Source: Roseateles_B sp041912595
GTDB taxonomy: Bacteria > Pseudomonadota > Gammaproteobacteria > Burkholderiales > Burkholderiaceae_C
Length of the DNA: 64,000 bases
NCBI GenBank assembly: GCA_041912595.1
Contig: JAYRMR010000025.1
Span: forward strand, 1-64,000
Direction of reading: 5' to 3'
A model generated the notes under the pieces. The model saw only the letters and a program-made list of their open reading frames with translations. It ran no database searches and was not told where the DNA came from. Within the stretch, counting starts at the first letter, position 1. Every line of letters begins with the position of its first letter. Shown here one piece after another: positions 1-8,274 of this stretch. The position numbers and the translations under genes are program-made.

Positions 1-2119
1 CGTCCAGCATGGCGCGCACGCGGCCGTAGGTCGAGCCGGCCAGCACCACGTCGCCGCGCTTGAGCGTACCGCTCTGCACCAGCACCGTGGCCACGGGGCC
101 GCGGCCCTTGTCCAGCTTGGCTTCGATCACGAGACCCTTGGCCATGGAGGCCACGGGCGCCGTCAGTTCCAGCACTTCGGCCTGCAGCAGCACCTGTTCC
201 AGCAGGGCATCGACGCCCTCGCCGGTCTTGGCGGACACGGGCACGAACGGGGAATCGCCGCCGAACTCTTCCGGCACCACTTCCTCGGCCACCAGCTCGC
301 TCTTCACGCGGTCCAGGTTGGCACCGGGCTTGTCGATCTTGTTGATCGCCACGACCAGGGGCACGCCGGCCGCCTTGGCGTGGTGGATGGCTTCCTTGGT
401 CTGGGGCATGACGCCGTCATCGGCCGCGACGACCAAGATGACGATGTCCGTTGCCTTGGCACCGCGGGCACGCATGGCCGTGAAGGCCTCGTGACCCGGG
501 GTATCCAGGAAGCTGATCATGCCGCGGGGCGTGTCGACGTGGTAGGCGCCGATGTGCTGCGTGATGCCGCCGGCTTCGCCCGCGGCCACACGGGCACGGC
601 GGATGTAGTCCAGCAGCGAGGTCTTGCCGTGGTCGACGTGGCCCATGACGGTCACGACCGGCGCGCGCGGCAGCAGTTCGTGTTCCTTGTCGGCGTCGGC
701 GCCCTCTTCTTCCAGGAAGGCATCCGGATCGTCCAGCTTGGCGGCGAACGCCTTGTGGCCCATTTCCTCGACCACGATCATGGCCGTTTCCTGGTCCAGC
801 TGCTGGTTGATGGTGACCATCTGGCCCAGCAGCATCAGCTTCTTGATGACCTCGGACGCCTTGATGGACATCTTGTGGGCCAGGTCCGCCACCGAGATGG
901 TCTCGGGGATATGGACCTCTTGCACCACGGGTTCCGACGGCGCCGAGAAGTTGCCATGACCGCCACGGTCATTGCGGTCGCCACGGCGGCCTGCGCCACC
1001 CTTGGGCGCGCGCCAGCCCGGGCTGCGCGAGGCACCCGCGGGCGCAGTGTCACCACGGGTCTTGAGGCCGCGCTTCTTGGCGGCGTCATCGGCCCAGCTG
1101 GACGACAGCTTCTCGCTCTTGACGGACTTCTTGTCGCCCGGCTTGGCACCGGCACCGGCGGTGGTGCTGGCAGGCGCGGCGCCCGGAGCGCCGGCCTTCT
1201 TGTGGATGGTGCCCTTGATTTCCTTCGCGGGCTCGACCGGCTTCGGCTCTTCCTTCTTCGCGACCAGCACCTTCTTGGGTGCATTCATCATCGCGCGGAT
1301 GGCGGCCGCCTCGGCCTCGGCGGCCTTGCGGCGGCGCTCGAGGTCAGCCTGGCGCTGCTTCTCGTCGGCGGCGCTGTCGCCGGCCTTCACGACACGCAGC
1401 TGCGGCTTCGGCGGCTCGACGGGCGCGGCGGCGACGGGTGCAGCGGGTGCAGCCACGGGAGCGGGCGCAGGAGCAGGTGCCGGCGCAGCAGCGGCCGGGG
1501 CCGGCTTGCCTTCGGCGGCGGCCTTGGCGGCGGCTTCAGCGGCGGCCTTGGCGGCGGCTTCGGCAGCAGCCTTGGCAGCGGCTTCGGCGGCGGCCTTGGC
1601 TTCGGCCTCGGCGGCCACGCGGGCTTCCTCGTCGCGGCGGCGCTGCTCTTCGGCTTCGCGGGCGCGGCGCTCGGTCTCCTCACGCTCACGCATGCGGGCC
1701 GCCAGCTCCTCTTCCTGCTTGCGCAGGGCGTCGGCCTGGGCGCGGGCTTCTTCCTCGCGGCGCTGCAGCTCGGCTTCCTGCTCGGCCTGCAGATTCGACT
1801 CGTCCACGCCGGAGGCATCGTCACGCTTGACGAACACGCGCTTCTTGCGCACCTCGACCTGGATGGTGCGGGCCTTGCCGCTGGCATCGGCCTGCTTGAT
1901 CTCGCTGGTCGACTTGCGGGTCAGCGTGATCTTCTTGCGTTCGGCGCTGCTGGTGCCATGCGCAGTGCGCAGGTAGTCCAGCAGCCGCTCCTTGTCGGCT
2001 TCGTTGAGCGCATCTTCGGCAGACGCCTTCTTGACGCCGGCAGCCTGAAGCTGCTCAAGCAGCGTGCTGGCAGGCCTGTTCAGCTCTGCAGCAAACTGGG
2101 CGACGGTGGTCACGGCCAT
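1..2119 (-). CDS. infB: Translation initiation factor IF-2 (C-terminus cut by window start)
   Basis: GTPase that places initiator fMet-tRNA on the 30S subunit and promotes subunit joining in the cytoplasm. The visible 706 residues start at the ATG at 2119 (MAVTTVAQFAAEL) and run off the left edge without a stop. In order: an IF2_N module (about residues 1-50), a charged linker rich in Ala, Lys and Glu, a basic Gly/Arg-rich stretch, a second IF2_N module, then the G domain. G1 is GHVDHGKT (from residue 493, bases 620-643), the switch II region reads DTPGHEAF, and NKID is present. The tRNA-binding C-terminal domains lie outside the window. It is the third gene of the rimP-nusA-infB operon, 50 bases after the nusA stop. 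Confidence 0.97.
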   Translation of the reverse strand, partial: MAVTTVAQFAAELNRPASTLLEQLQAAGVKKASAEDALNEADKERLLDYLRTAHGTSSAERKKITLTRKSTSEIKQADASGKARTIQVEVRKKRVFVKRDDASGVDESNLQAEQEAELQRREEEARAQADALRKQEEELAARMREREETERRAREAEEQRRRDEEARVAAEAEAKAAAEAAAKAAAEAAAKAAAEAAAKAAAEGKPAPAAAAPAPAPAPAPVAAPAAPVAAAPVEPPKPQLRVVKAGDSAADEKQRQADLERRRKAAEAEAAAIRAMMNAPKKVLVAKKEEPKPVEPAKEIKGTIHKKAGAPGAAPASTTAGAGAKPGDKKSVKSEKLSSSWADDAAKKRGLKTRGDTAPAGASRSPGWRAPKGGAGRRGDRNDRGGHGNFSAPSEPVVQEVHIPETISVADLAHKMSIKASEVIKKLMLLGQMVTINQQLDQETAMIVVEEMGHKAFAAKLDDPDAFLEEEGADADKEHELLPRAPVVTVMGHVDHGKTSLLDYIRRARVAAGEAGGITQHIGAYHVDTPRGMISFLDTPGHEAFTAMRARGAKATDIVILVVAADDGVMPQTKEAIHHAKAAGVPLVVAINKIDKPGANLDRVKSELVAEEVVPEEFGGDSPFVPVSAKTGEGVDALLEQVLLQAEVLELTAPVASMAKGLVIEAKLDKGRGPVATVLVQSGTLKRGDVVLAGSTYGRVRAMLD
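1510..1612 (-). repeat. 24-bp tandem repeat inside infB encoding an Ala/Lys/Glu helix
   Basis: About four copies of a 24-bp unit (gccttggcggcggcttcggc on the plus strand) encode an eight-residue period of the form EAAAKAAA in the IF-2 linker. The units differ at a few bases but the protein period is kept. Such a composition predicts a long rigid single alpha-helix between the two IF2_N modules. Copy number could vary between strains. Confidence 0.8.
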
Positions 2120-2169
2120 GTGGGAATCCTTCTGGGTAATCTCTGTGCGAATGGTTGCGTGCCTGCGGA

Positions 2170-3648
2170 TCAGGCGTTGAACCAGTGTTCGCGGGCCTTC
2201 ATGATCATGGCGCGGGCTTCCGCCTCGTCCATGCCGGCCAGTTCAACGAGTTCATCGACGGCCAGGTCGGCCAGGTCGTCGCGGGTATGGATGTTGCCGT
2301 CAGCGAGCTTGGCGATCAGGTCCGGCGTCACGCCTTCCAGATCGCGCAGGTCTTGGGACACTTCCTCGACCTTTTCCTCGCGGGCAATTTCCATGGTCAG
2401 CAGCGCGTCCTTGGCACGGGCGCGCAACTCGTTGACTGTGTCCTCGTCGAAGGCCTCGACTTCCAGCATTTCCTGCATGGGCACATAGGCCACTTCTTCC
2501 AGGCTGGTGAACCCTTCGGCGATCAGGATTTCGGCCACTTCAAGATCGACGTCGAGCTTGTCGACGAAGAGCTTGCGGACCGTTTCCGACTCCTGAGCTT
2601 GCTTGGCGGCCGATTCCTCGGCCGTCATGATGTTGATGCGCCAGCCCGTCAGCTCGGAGGCCAGGCGCACGTTCTGGCCGCCGCGACCGATCGCGATGGC
2701 CAGATTCTCTTCGTCCACGACCACATCCATGGCGTGGCGTTCTTCGTCCACCACGATGGACTGGACGTTGGCCGGCGCCAGGGCGCCGATCACGAACTGG
2801 GCGGGGTCTTCCGACCACAGCACGATGTCCACGCGCTCGCCGGCGAGCTCGTTGGTCACGCCGTTGACGCGAGAGCCGCGCACGCCGACGCAGGTGCCGA
2901 TCGGGTCGACGCGCTTGTCATGCGACAGCACGGCGATCTTGGCGCGCGAACCGGCGTCACGGGCGCAGCTCTTGATCTCCAGCAGGCCCTGCTCGATCTC
3001 GGGCACTTCCTGGGCGAACAGCTCCTTCATGAACTCGCCGCTGGAGCGCGACAGCATGATCTGCGGGCCGCGCTGCGTGGCGTCCACGCCGAGGATCACC
3101 GCACGGACGCGGTCGCCGGTGCGCAGGTTCTCCTTGGGGATCATCTCGTTGCGGCGCAGGCGCGCTTCCACGCGGCCGGACTCGGCAATGATGTCGCCCT
3201 TGTCCAGGCGCTTGACGGTGCCGATGAAGATCTTCTCGCCGCGCGAGAGGAAGTCGTTCAGCAGCTGCTCGCGCTCGGCGTCGCGGATCTTCTGCAGGAT
3301 GACCTGCTTGGCGGCCTGCGCGCCGATGCGGCCGATGGGCACGGACTCGACGGGTTCCTCGATGTGGTCATCGATCTCGATGTCGGCGATCTGCTCCTGG
3401 GCTTCGAAGAGCAGGATCTCGGCGTCGGCGTTCTGCAGGCCGGCCTCGTTGGGCACGACGTGCCAGCGGCGGAAGGTCTCGTACTCGCCGGAGTCTCGGT
3501 CGATGGCCACACGGATGTCGACCTCGCCGCCATACAACTTCTTGGTGGCCGAAGCCAGCGCCGCTTCCACGGCACCAAACACCACATCGCGTTCCACGCT
3601 CTTCTCGCGGGAAATGGCGTCCACCAGCATCAACAGTTCGCGGTTCAT
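2170..3648 (-). CDS. nusA: Transcription termination/antitermination factor NusA
   Basis: Binds RNA polymerase and nascent RNA and modulates pausing, intrinsic termination and antitermination. At 492 aa it is full length for the long proteobacterial form. It opens MNRELLMLVDAISREKSV (polymerase-binding N-domain), followed by the S1 and KH1/KH2 region (KRVDPIGTCVGVRGSRV, then AIGRGGQNVRLASELTGW). Two C-terminal acidic AR repeats follow (starting near DLEVAEILIAEGFTSLEEV and LRDLEGVTPDLIAKL). Its ATG overlaps the rimP stop in an ATGA, indicating translational coupling. In several bacteria NusA controls its own operon through leader terminators, which fits the hairpin at 4498-4526. Confidence 0.98.
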   Translation of the reverse strand: MNRELLMLVDAISREKSVERDVVFGAVEAALASATKKLYGGEVDIRVAIDRDSGEYETFRRWHVVPNEAGLQNADAEILLFEAQEQIADIEIDDHIEEPVESVPIGRIGAQAAKQVILQKIRDAEREQLLNDFLSRGEKIFIGTVKRLDKGDIIAESGRVEARLRRNEMIPKENLRTGDRVRAVILGVDATQRGPQIMLSRSSGEFMKELFAQEVPEIEQGLLEIKSCARDAGSRAKIAVLSHDKRVDPIGTCVGVRGSRVNGVTNELAGERVDIVLWSEDPAQFVIGALAPANVQSIVVDEERHAMDVVVDEENLAIAIGRGGQNVRLASELTGWRINIMTAEESAAKQAQESETVRKLFVDKLDVDLEVAEILIAEGFTSLEEVAYVPMQEMLEVEAFDEDTVNELRARAKDALLTMEIAREEKVEEVSQDLRDLEGVTPDLIAKLADGNIHTRDDLADLAVDELVELAGMDEAEARAMIMKAREHWFNA

Positions 3649-4274
3649 TGATCGAGACCTCCGTCAACCTTGTCATCCTGATCGGCAGTCTCCACAGACT
3701 GCCGGGCCTTGGCGTTGCTCTGCTTTTTCTTCGCAGATTTCGCGGCCTTGGCCTTCATTGCTGCGGCCTGCCCGGGAGTGGCAGCGCCCTTGGGGGCGGC
3801 ATTGCGCCCCTTGAATACGATGTCCGGCACCAGCTTGGCACTGCGCACCTCGTCGAGGGCGAAGTCCAGGGCCTGGTCGTCCTTGCCGTCGCTGAAGACC
3901 ACGCGCCAGCCCTCGCCTTCGGCAGAGAGGACGCCGCGGTACTTCTTGCGACCCTGGAAGGCCTCGCGCAGGGTGATCTCCACCTGCATGCCGGCAAAAC
4001 GCTGGTAGTCAGCGAGCTTGTTGAGCGGGCGATCCACCCCCGGCGAGGACACCTCAAGCCGGGCATAGTCCGCCCCTTCCACCTCGAGCACGTACTGCAG
4101 CTGGCGCGTCACGCGCTCGCAGTCGTCCACCGTGATCACCTCACCGGCCAGCGCCTGATCGGGCAGCTTGTCGATGTAAACGCGCAGCAGGCCGCCGGCA
4201 CTGCGCTCGCAGTCCACCAGCTCGTAACCCAGACCGGTCACGGTTTTCTCTACAGCAGCTTGCCAATTCGTCAT
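3645..4274 (-). CDS. rimP: Ribosome maturation factor RimP
   Basis: Cytoplasmic factor needed for late maturation of the 30S subunit. The chosen start, ATG at 4274 (MTNWQAAVEKTVTGLGYELV), gives 209 aa; an ATG further upstream would add 16 unconserved residues. The core carries the family segment VSSPGVDRPL in the N-domain and the KKYRGVL region of the C-domain. A lysine-rich tail of about 45 residues exceeds the usual ~150-aa RimP and probably contacts rRNA. First gene of the operon; its stop overlaps the nusA start by four bases. Confidence 0.95.
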   Translation of the reverse strand: MTNWQAAVEKTVTGLGYELVDCERSAGGLLRVYIDKLPDQALAGEVITVDDCERVTRQLQYVLEVEGADYARLEVSSPGVDRPLNKLADYQRFAGMQVEITLREAFQGRKKYRGVLSAEGEGWRVVFSDGKDDQALDFALDEVRSAKLVPDIVFKGRNAAPKGAATPGQAAAMKAKAAKSAKKKQSNAKARQSVETADQDDKVDGGLDQ

Positions 4275-4497
4275 GCGTTCGTCGTGTGCTTCAGGTCTCT
4301 CGAAGAGAAAAACAGGGATCAAAAGCGCCTGAAGCTCTGCCGCACGGGCACGCCGACTCGGTTTTCACCAGGCCAGCGCGGACTTCCCGCACCGCAGAGC
4401 ACTCAAGCGGTCGCTCGACCAATGGCCCACCCAGGACAAGCGGCTGACCATCAATCAAACAAGAATTCAGAACAAAAGTTCCATCGCCAGATCAAGC

Positions 4498-4526
4498 AAA
4501 AAAAATGGGCTGGAAGAATCCGCCCA
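4498..4526 (-). terminator. Terminator-like hairpin in the rimP leader (candidate attenuator)
   Basis: On the minus strand TGGGC (4526-4522) pairs with GCCCA (4510-4506), with an inner GG/CC extension around a bulged A, and is followed at once by eight Ts (4505-4498). It lies about 110-140 nt downstream of the predicted start site and 220 nt ahead of rimP. This is the geometry of an intrinsic terminator within a leader. Confidence 0.5.
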
Positions 4527-4641
4527 CACTCAGCGCACCGGCCCTGCCCGCCTGAAAGACTCTGAAGCGACTCCAGAACCCGCCAGCGCAGCCAAAAGCC
4601 AAATGCTTTCGTACATGCTTCACTTATTCAGCGAAGCCAGG

Positions 4642-4670
4642 ATTGTACTATGCAAGGCCCATGCCCGCAA
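4642..4670 (-). promoter_or_regulatory. Predicted sigma-70 promoter of rimP-nusA-infB
   Basis: Reading the minus strand, TTGCGG (4670-4665) and TACAAT (4647-4642) are separated by exactly 17 bases. Transcription would start near 4635, leaving a leader of about 360 nt before the rimP ATG. Based on sequence only. Confidence 0.5.
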
Positions 4671-4744
4671 GAACCCGGCTTGCCCGCAAATCTGGGCGTG
4701 CGAGAATCCCGCGCTGATTTGAACATTGATACCAAGGAGCAGAC

Positions 4745-5524
4745 ATGGGATTTCTCGCCGGCAAGCGCCTGCTGATCACGGGCGTTCTTTCGAACCGGTC
4801 GATTGCCTATGGCATTGCCAAGGCCTGCCATCGCGAAGGCGCCGAGCTCGCCTTCAGCTATGTCGGCGAGCGTTTCAAGGACCGCATCACCGAATTCGCC
4901 GCCGAATTCGACTCGACGCTGATCTTTGAATGCGACGTGTCCAGTGACGAGCAGATCGAAGGCCTCTTCACCCAGCTCGGCGAGGTCTGGCCGGAGTTCG
5001 ATGGCTTCGTGCACTCCATCGGTTTCGCGCCGCGCGAGGCGATCGCCGGCAATTTCCTCGACGGCCTGACCCGCGAGAATTTCCGCATCGCCCATGACAT
5101 CTCGGCCTACAGCTTCCCGGCCATGGCCAAGGCGGCCGCGCCGCGCCTGCGCTCGGGCGCCTCGCTGCTGACCCTGTCCTACCTGGGCGCCGACCGCTAC
5201 GTGCCGAACTACAACACCATGGGTCTCGCCAAGGCCTCGCTGGAGTCCAGCGTGCGCTACCTGGCCTATGCCCTGGGCGACCGCAACGTGCGCGTCAACG
5301 GCATCTCCGCCGGCCCCATCAAGACCCTGGCCGCCTCCGGCATCAAGGACTTCGGCAAGCTCCTGACCCAGTTCGCCGCCACCACCCCGATCCGCCGCAA
5401 CGTGACGATCGAGGACGTCGGCAACACCGCCGCCTTCCTCTTCTCCGACCTCGCGGCCGGCATCAGCTCCGAAGTGATCTATGTCGATGGTGGCTTCAGC
5501 CACGTTGCCCTATCGGGCGAGTGA
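4745..5524 (+). CDS. fabI: Enoyl-[acyl-carrier-protein] reductase (NADH), FabI type
   Basis: Catalyses the last reduction of each fatty-acid elongation cycle, trans-2-enoyl-ACP to acyl-ACP, in the cytoplasm. It is 259 aa, the usual FabI length. The Rossmann start is GKRLLITGVLSNRSIAYGIA; catalytic Tyr146, Tyr156 and Lys163 are spaced as Y-X6-K (YNTMGLAK), and Gly93, the residue linked to triclosan binding in E. coli FabI, is unchanged. The ATG at 4745 follows AGGAG by five bases. Single-gene unit, transcribed away from rimP and ending before two strong terminators. Confidence 0.97.
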   Translation: MGFLAGKRLLITGVLSNRSIAYGIAKACHREGAELAFSYVGERFKDRITEFAAEFDSTLIFECDVSSDEQIEGLFTQLGEVWPEFDGFVHSIGFAPREAIAGNFLDGLTRENFRIAHDISAYSFPAMAKAAAPRLRSGASLLTLSYLGADRYVPNYNTMGLAKASLESSVRYLAYALGDRNVRVNGISAGPIKTLAASGIKDFGKLLTQFAATTPIRRNVTIEDVGNTAAFLFSDLAAGISSEVIYVDGGFSHVALSGE

Positions 5525-5529
5525 CACCC

Positions 5530-5604
5530 ACCCCCTACCGGCTTCGCCGGCCCCCTCAAGGGGGCAAGCCCGTAGGACCGGCAGAGCCGGATCCTCGGGC
5601 TTCG
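5530..5604 (+). repeat. Multi-hairpin intergenic element, copy A
   Basis: Contains, in order, CCGGC-ttc-GCCGG, CCCCCT-ca-AGGGGG, and a long stem AAGCCCG...CGGGCTT enclosing CCGGC-aga-GCCGG. It is the near-perfect inverted counterpart of copy B (5775-5850), and a third copy lies at 38900-38971. Where the copies differ the stems stay paired, so structure appears to be what is kept. Confidence 0.75.
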
Positions 5605-5610
5605 CTGGGG

Positions 5611-5650
5611 AAACAAAACGGGACCCGACTTCGGGTCCCGTTTTGTTTTT
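5611..5650. terminator. Strong bidirectional intrinsic terminator 1
   Basis: An 18-bp perfect inverted repeat (AAACAAAACGGGACCCGA at 5611-5628 and its complement at 5631-5648) ends in TTTTGTTTTT on the plus strand and has the matching A-tract upstream. It can stop transcripts from fabI and from the opposing decarboxylase gene. Confidence 0.85.
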
Positions 5651-5731
5651 CAAGGCACGCGCTGCGGGCGCAATTCGAGCAGTTCGACCGGATCTGGACG
5701 CCGGCAGCCAATGCCGCGGATTCGGCAGGAC

Positions 5732-5768
5732 AAAACAAAACGGGACCATCGAGTCCCGTTTTGTTTTT
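5732..5768. terminator. Strong bidirectional intrinsic terminator 2
   Basis: AAAACAAAACGGGAC (5732-5746) pairs with GTCCCGTTTTGTTTT (5753-5767) around the loop catcga. The stem is almost identical to terminator 1, about 85 bp away, which suggests duplication. It serves the convergent fabI and decarboxylase genes. Confidence 0.85.
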
Positions 5769-5774
5769 CAGGCA

Positions 5775-5850
5775 CGAAGCCCGAGGATCCGGCTCTGCCG
5801 GGCCTGCGGGCTTGCCCCCTTGAGGGGGCGCGCGAAGCGCGTAGGGGGTG
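5775..5850 (-). repeat. Multi-hairpin intergenic element, copy B (inverted relative to copy A)
   Basis: Reverse complement of copy A with a few substitutions. The outer stem AAGCCCG/CGGGCTT, the CCGGC-tct-GCCGG hairpin and the CCCCCT/AGGGGG hairpin are kept. The terminal hairpin has changed from CCGGC/GCCGG to CGCGC/GCGCG on both sides, a compensatory change. It ends one base before the decarboxylase stop codon. Confidence 0.75.
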
Positions 5851-5851
5851 G

Positions 5852-8110
5852 TCAGTCCCTCACGCAGTCGACGAAGTAGTGCGACTTGCCGTTCTCGTCC
5901 TTCTCCTCGACCAGGCCGTGCACATCGGTGGCGAAGCCGGGGAACTTGACGTTGAACTCGCGGGTGAACTTGAGGTAGTCCACGATCTTCTTGTTGAAGC
6001 GCTCACCCGGGATCAGTAGCGGAATGCCCGGGGGATACGGCGTCAGCAGGGAGGTCGTGACGCGGCCTTCGAGCTTGTCGATCTCGACGCGCTCGGTGCG
6101 GCGGTGCGCGATGTGCGCATAGGCGTCGCTGGGCTTCATGGCCGGCTCGAGGTCGGACAGATACACCTCGGTCGTCAGGCGGGCGATGTCACCGCTGGCA
6201 TAGGCCTCGTGGATGCTCTGGCAGAGGTCGCGCAGACCCATGCGCTCGTAGCGCGGCTGGGCGGCGCAGAACTCCGGCATGATGCGCCACAGCGGCGCAT
6301 TGCGGTCGTAGTCGTCCTTGAACTGCTGCAGCGCGGTCAGCAGCGTGTTCCAGCGGCCCTTGGTGATGCCGATGGTGAACAGGATGAAGAAGCTGTACAG
6401 GCCCGTCTTCTCCACCACCACGCCGTGCTCGGCCAGGAACTTGGTGACGATGCTGGCCGGGATGCCGGTCTTGGCGAACTTGCCGCTCATGTCCAGCCCC
6501 GGCGTGATCACCGTGGACTTGATCGGGTCCAGCATGTTGAAGCCGGACGCCAGATTGCCGAAGCCGTGCCACTTCTGGTTGGCCTTGAGCATCCAGTCCG
6601 CCGGCTTGCCGATGCCTTCATCGACCAGCTTGTCCGGACCCCAGACCTTGAACCACCAGTCGGTGCCGTAGTCCGCCTCGACCTTGCGCATGGCGCGGCG
6701 GAAATCCAGCGCCTCGGCGATGCTCTCCTCCACCAGGGCCGGGCCGCCGGGGGCGTCCATCATGGCGGCCGCGACGTCGCAGCTGGCGATGATGGAGTAC
6801 TGCGGGCTCGTCGAGGTGTGCATCAGGTACGCCTCGTTGAACAGGTGCTTGTCCAGCTTGACGTTCTGCGCGTCCTGCACGAGCACCTGCGAAGCCTGGC
6901 TGATGCCGGCCAGCAGCTTGTGCGTGGACTGCGTGGCATAGACCATGGCCTCCTTCGGACGCGCGCGGTTCTTGCCCATCGCGTGGTAGGAGCCGTAGAA
7001 CGTGTGGAAGGCCGCGTGCGGCAGCCAGGCCTCGTCGAAATGCAGGGTGTCGATCCAGCCGTCCAGCTTGGCCTTGATCGTCTCGGTGTTGTAGAGCACG
7101 CCGTCGTAGGTGCTCTGCGTCAGCGTCATGATGCGCGGCTTGACCTTCTTGGCATCCACGCCCTTGAGCAGCGGATTCTTGGCGATCTTCTTGCGGATGT
7201 TCTCCGGTGCGAACTCGCTCTCCGGGATCGGGCCGATGATGCCGTAGTGGTTGCGCGTGGGCGTCATGAAGACGGGCACGGCGCCCGTCATGATGATGCT
7301 GTGCAGGATGCTCTTGTGGCAGTTGCGGTCCACGACCACCACGTCGCCCGGCGCCACCGTGTGGTGCCAGACCATCTTGTTGGAGGTCGAGGTGCCGTTG
7401 GTGACGAAGAAGCAGTGGTCCGCATTGAAGATGCGGGCGGCATTCTTCTCGGACTCCGCCACCGGACCGGTGTGGTCCAGCAGCTGGCCCAGCTCCTCCA
7501 CCGCGTTGCAGACGTCGGCGCGCAGCATGTTCTCGCCGAAGAACTGGTGGAACATCTGGCCGACCGGGCTCTTCAGAAAGGCCACGCCGCCGGAGTGCCC
7601 CGGGCAGTGCCAGGAGTAGGAGCCGTCCTGCGCGTAGTCCATCAGCGCCTTGAAGAACGGGGGCGCCAGGCCGTCGAGGTAGCTCTTGGCCTCGCGGATG
7701 ATGTGGCGGGCCACGAACTCCGGCGTGTCCTCGAACATGTGGATGAAGCCGTGCAGCTCACGCAGGACGTCGTTGGGCAGATGCTGCGAGGTGCGGGTCT
7801 CGCCGTAGACGTAGATGGGGATGTCCGCATTCTTGAAGCGGATCTCCTCGATGAACTTGCGCAGGTTCAGCACCGCCGGGTCCAGCTCGGGACCGGGGGT
7901 GAACTCCTCGTCGTCGATCGAGAGGATGAAGGCGCTGGCCCGGCTCTGCTGCTGGGCGAACTGCGAGAGGTCGCCGTAGCTGGTCACGCCCAGCACCTCG
8001 AAGCCTTCCTTCTGGATGGCATCAGCCAGGGCGCGGATGCCCAGACCCGAGGTGTTCTCGGAACGGTAGTCCTCGTCGATGATCACAATCGGGAAGCGAA
8101 AACGCAGCAT
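5852..8110 (-). CDS. Orn/Lys/Arg decarboxylase, large PLP-dependent form
   Basis: Decarboxylates a basic amino acid to the corresponding polyamine or diamine; family members serve acid resistance or polyamine supply. The ATG at 8110 (MLRFRFPIVIIDEDYRS), preceded by GGAGG, gives 752 aa, close to inducible arginine decarboxylase (about 755). An N-terminal wing domain resembling a response regulator (residues 1-130) precedes the aminotransferase-fold core with SWHCPGHSGG, HFDEAW (Asp359) and STHK with the Schiff-base Lys398. Substrate (arginine, lysine or ornithine) cannot be fixed by reading. It stands alone, with no antiporter gene next to it, and converges on fabI. Confidence 0.9.
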   Translation of the reverse strand: MLRFRFPIVIIDEDYRSENTSGLGIRALADAIQKEGFEVLGVTSYGDLSQFAQQQSRASAFILSIDDEEFTPGPELDPAVLNLRKFIEEIRFKNADIPIYVYGETRTSQHLPNDVLRELHGFIHMFEDTPEFVARHIIREAKSYLDGLAPPFFKALMDYAQDGSYSWHCPGHSGGVAFLKSPVGQMFHQFFGENMLRADVCNAVEELGQLLDHTGPVAESEKNAARIFNADHCFFVTNGTSTSNKMVWHHTVAPGDVVVVDRNCHKSILHSIIMTGAVPVFMTPTRNHYGIIGPIPESEFAPENIRKKIAKNPLLKGVDAKKVKPRIMTLTQSTYDGVLYNTETIKAKLDGWIDTLHFDEAWLPHAAFHTFYGSYHAMGKNRARPKEAMVYATQSTHKLLAGISQASQVLVQDAQNVKLDKHLFNEAYLMHTSTSPQYSIIASCDVAAAMMDAPGGPALVEESIAEALDFRRAMRKVEADYGTDWWFKVWGPDKLVDEGIGKPADWMLKANQKWHGFGNLASGFNMLDPIKSTVITPGLDMSGKFAKTGIPASIVTKFLAEHGVVVEKTGLYSFFILFTIGITKGRWNTLLTALQQFKDDYDRNAPLWRIMPEFCAAQPRYERMGLRDLCQSIHEAYASGDIARLTTEVYLSDLEPAMKPSDAYAHIAHRRTERVEIDKLEGRVTTSLLTPYPPGIPLLIPGERFNKKIVDYLKFTREFNVKFPGFATDVHGLVEEKDENGKSHYFVDCVRD

Positions 8111-8153
8111 GTCAGGGCCCTCCGGGCACACGGGCAAAAAATCAAAGGCGCGA

Positions 8154-8181
8154 AGTGTAGGGCTAGCAGCAGGCGGTGCAA
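8154..8181 (-). promoter_or_regulatory. Possible promoter of the decarboxylase gene
   Basis: On the minus strand TTGCAC (8181-8176), a 16-base spacer and TACACT (8159-8154) lie about 45 bases ahead of the ATG. Weak to moderate match to sigma-70 elements. Confidence 0.35.
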
Positions 8182-8274
8182 GGTCCAATTTCGCTTTGTC
8201 GCACAAACAGAACGGCAAGCCGGCAAAAGCCGGGCGATACACTCAATTCACATCATGAAATAAAGGGAGGTGAG

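Larger units (their letters stand above)
4275..4744. other. 470-bp divergent intergenic region between rimP and fabI
   Basis: No convincing gene is seen. On the minus strand it holds a good promoter (4642-4670), a ~360-nt leader for rimP and a terminator-like hairpin with eight Ts (4498-4526). On the plus strand fabI has a strong ribosome site (AGGAG at 4735-4739). A plus-strand promoter is less clear; TTGCCC (4680-4685) followed after 16 bases by GAGAAT is the best but weak candidate. The stretch around 4450-4510 is A-rich on the plus strand, unlike the GC-rich neighbours. Confidence 0.7.

Noticed and set aside
380..3651. Long plus-strand reading frames (702 and 498 codons) opposite infB and nusA
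   Set aside because: They are mirror frames of strongly conserved minus-strand genes in GC-rich DNA, with His/Asp/Gly-rich low-complexity translations and no ribosome sites.
6104..8263. 719-codon plus-strand frame opposite the decarboxylase gene
   Set aside because: It lies antisense to a protein with intact PLP-enzyme motifs; its composition is typical of a shadow frame.
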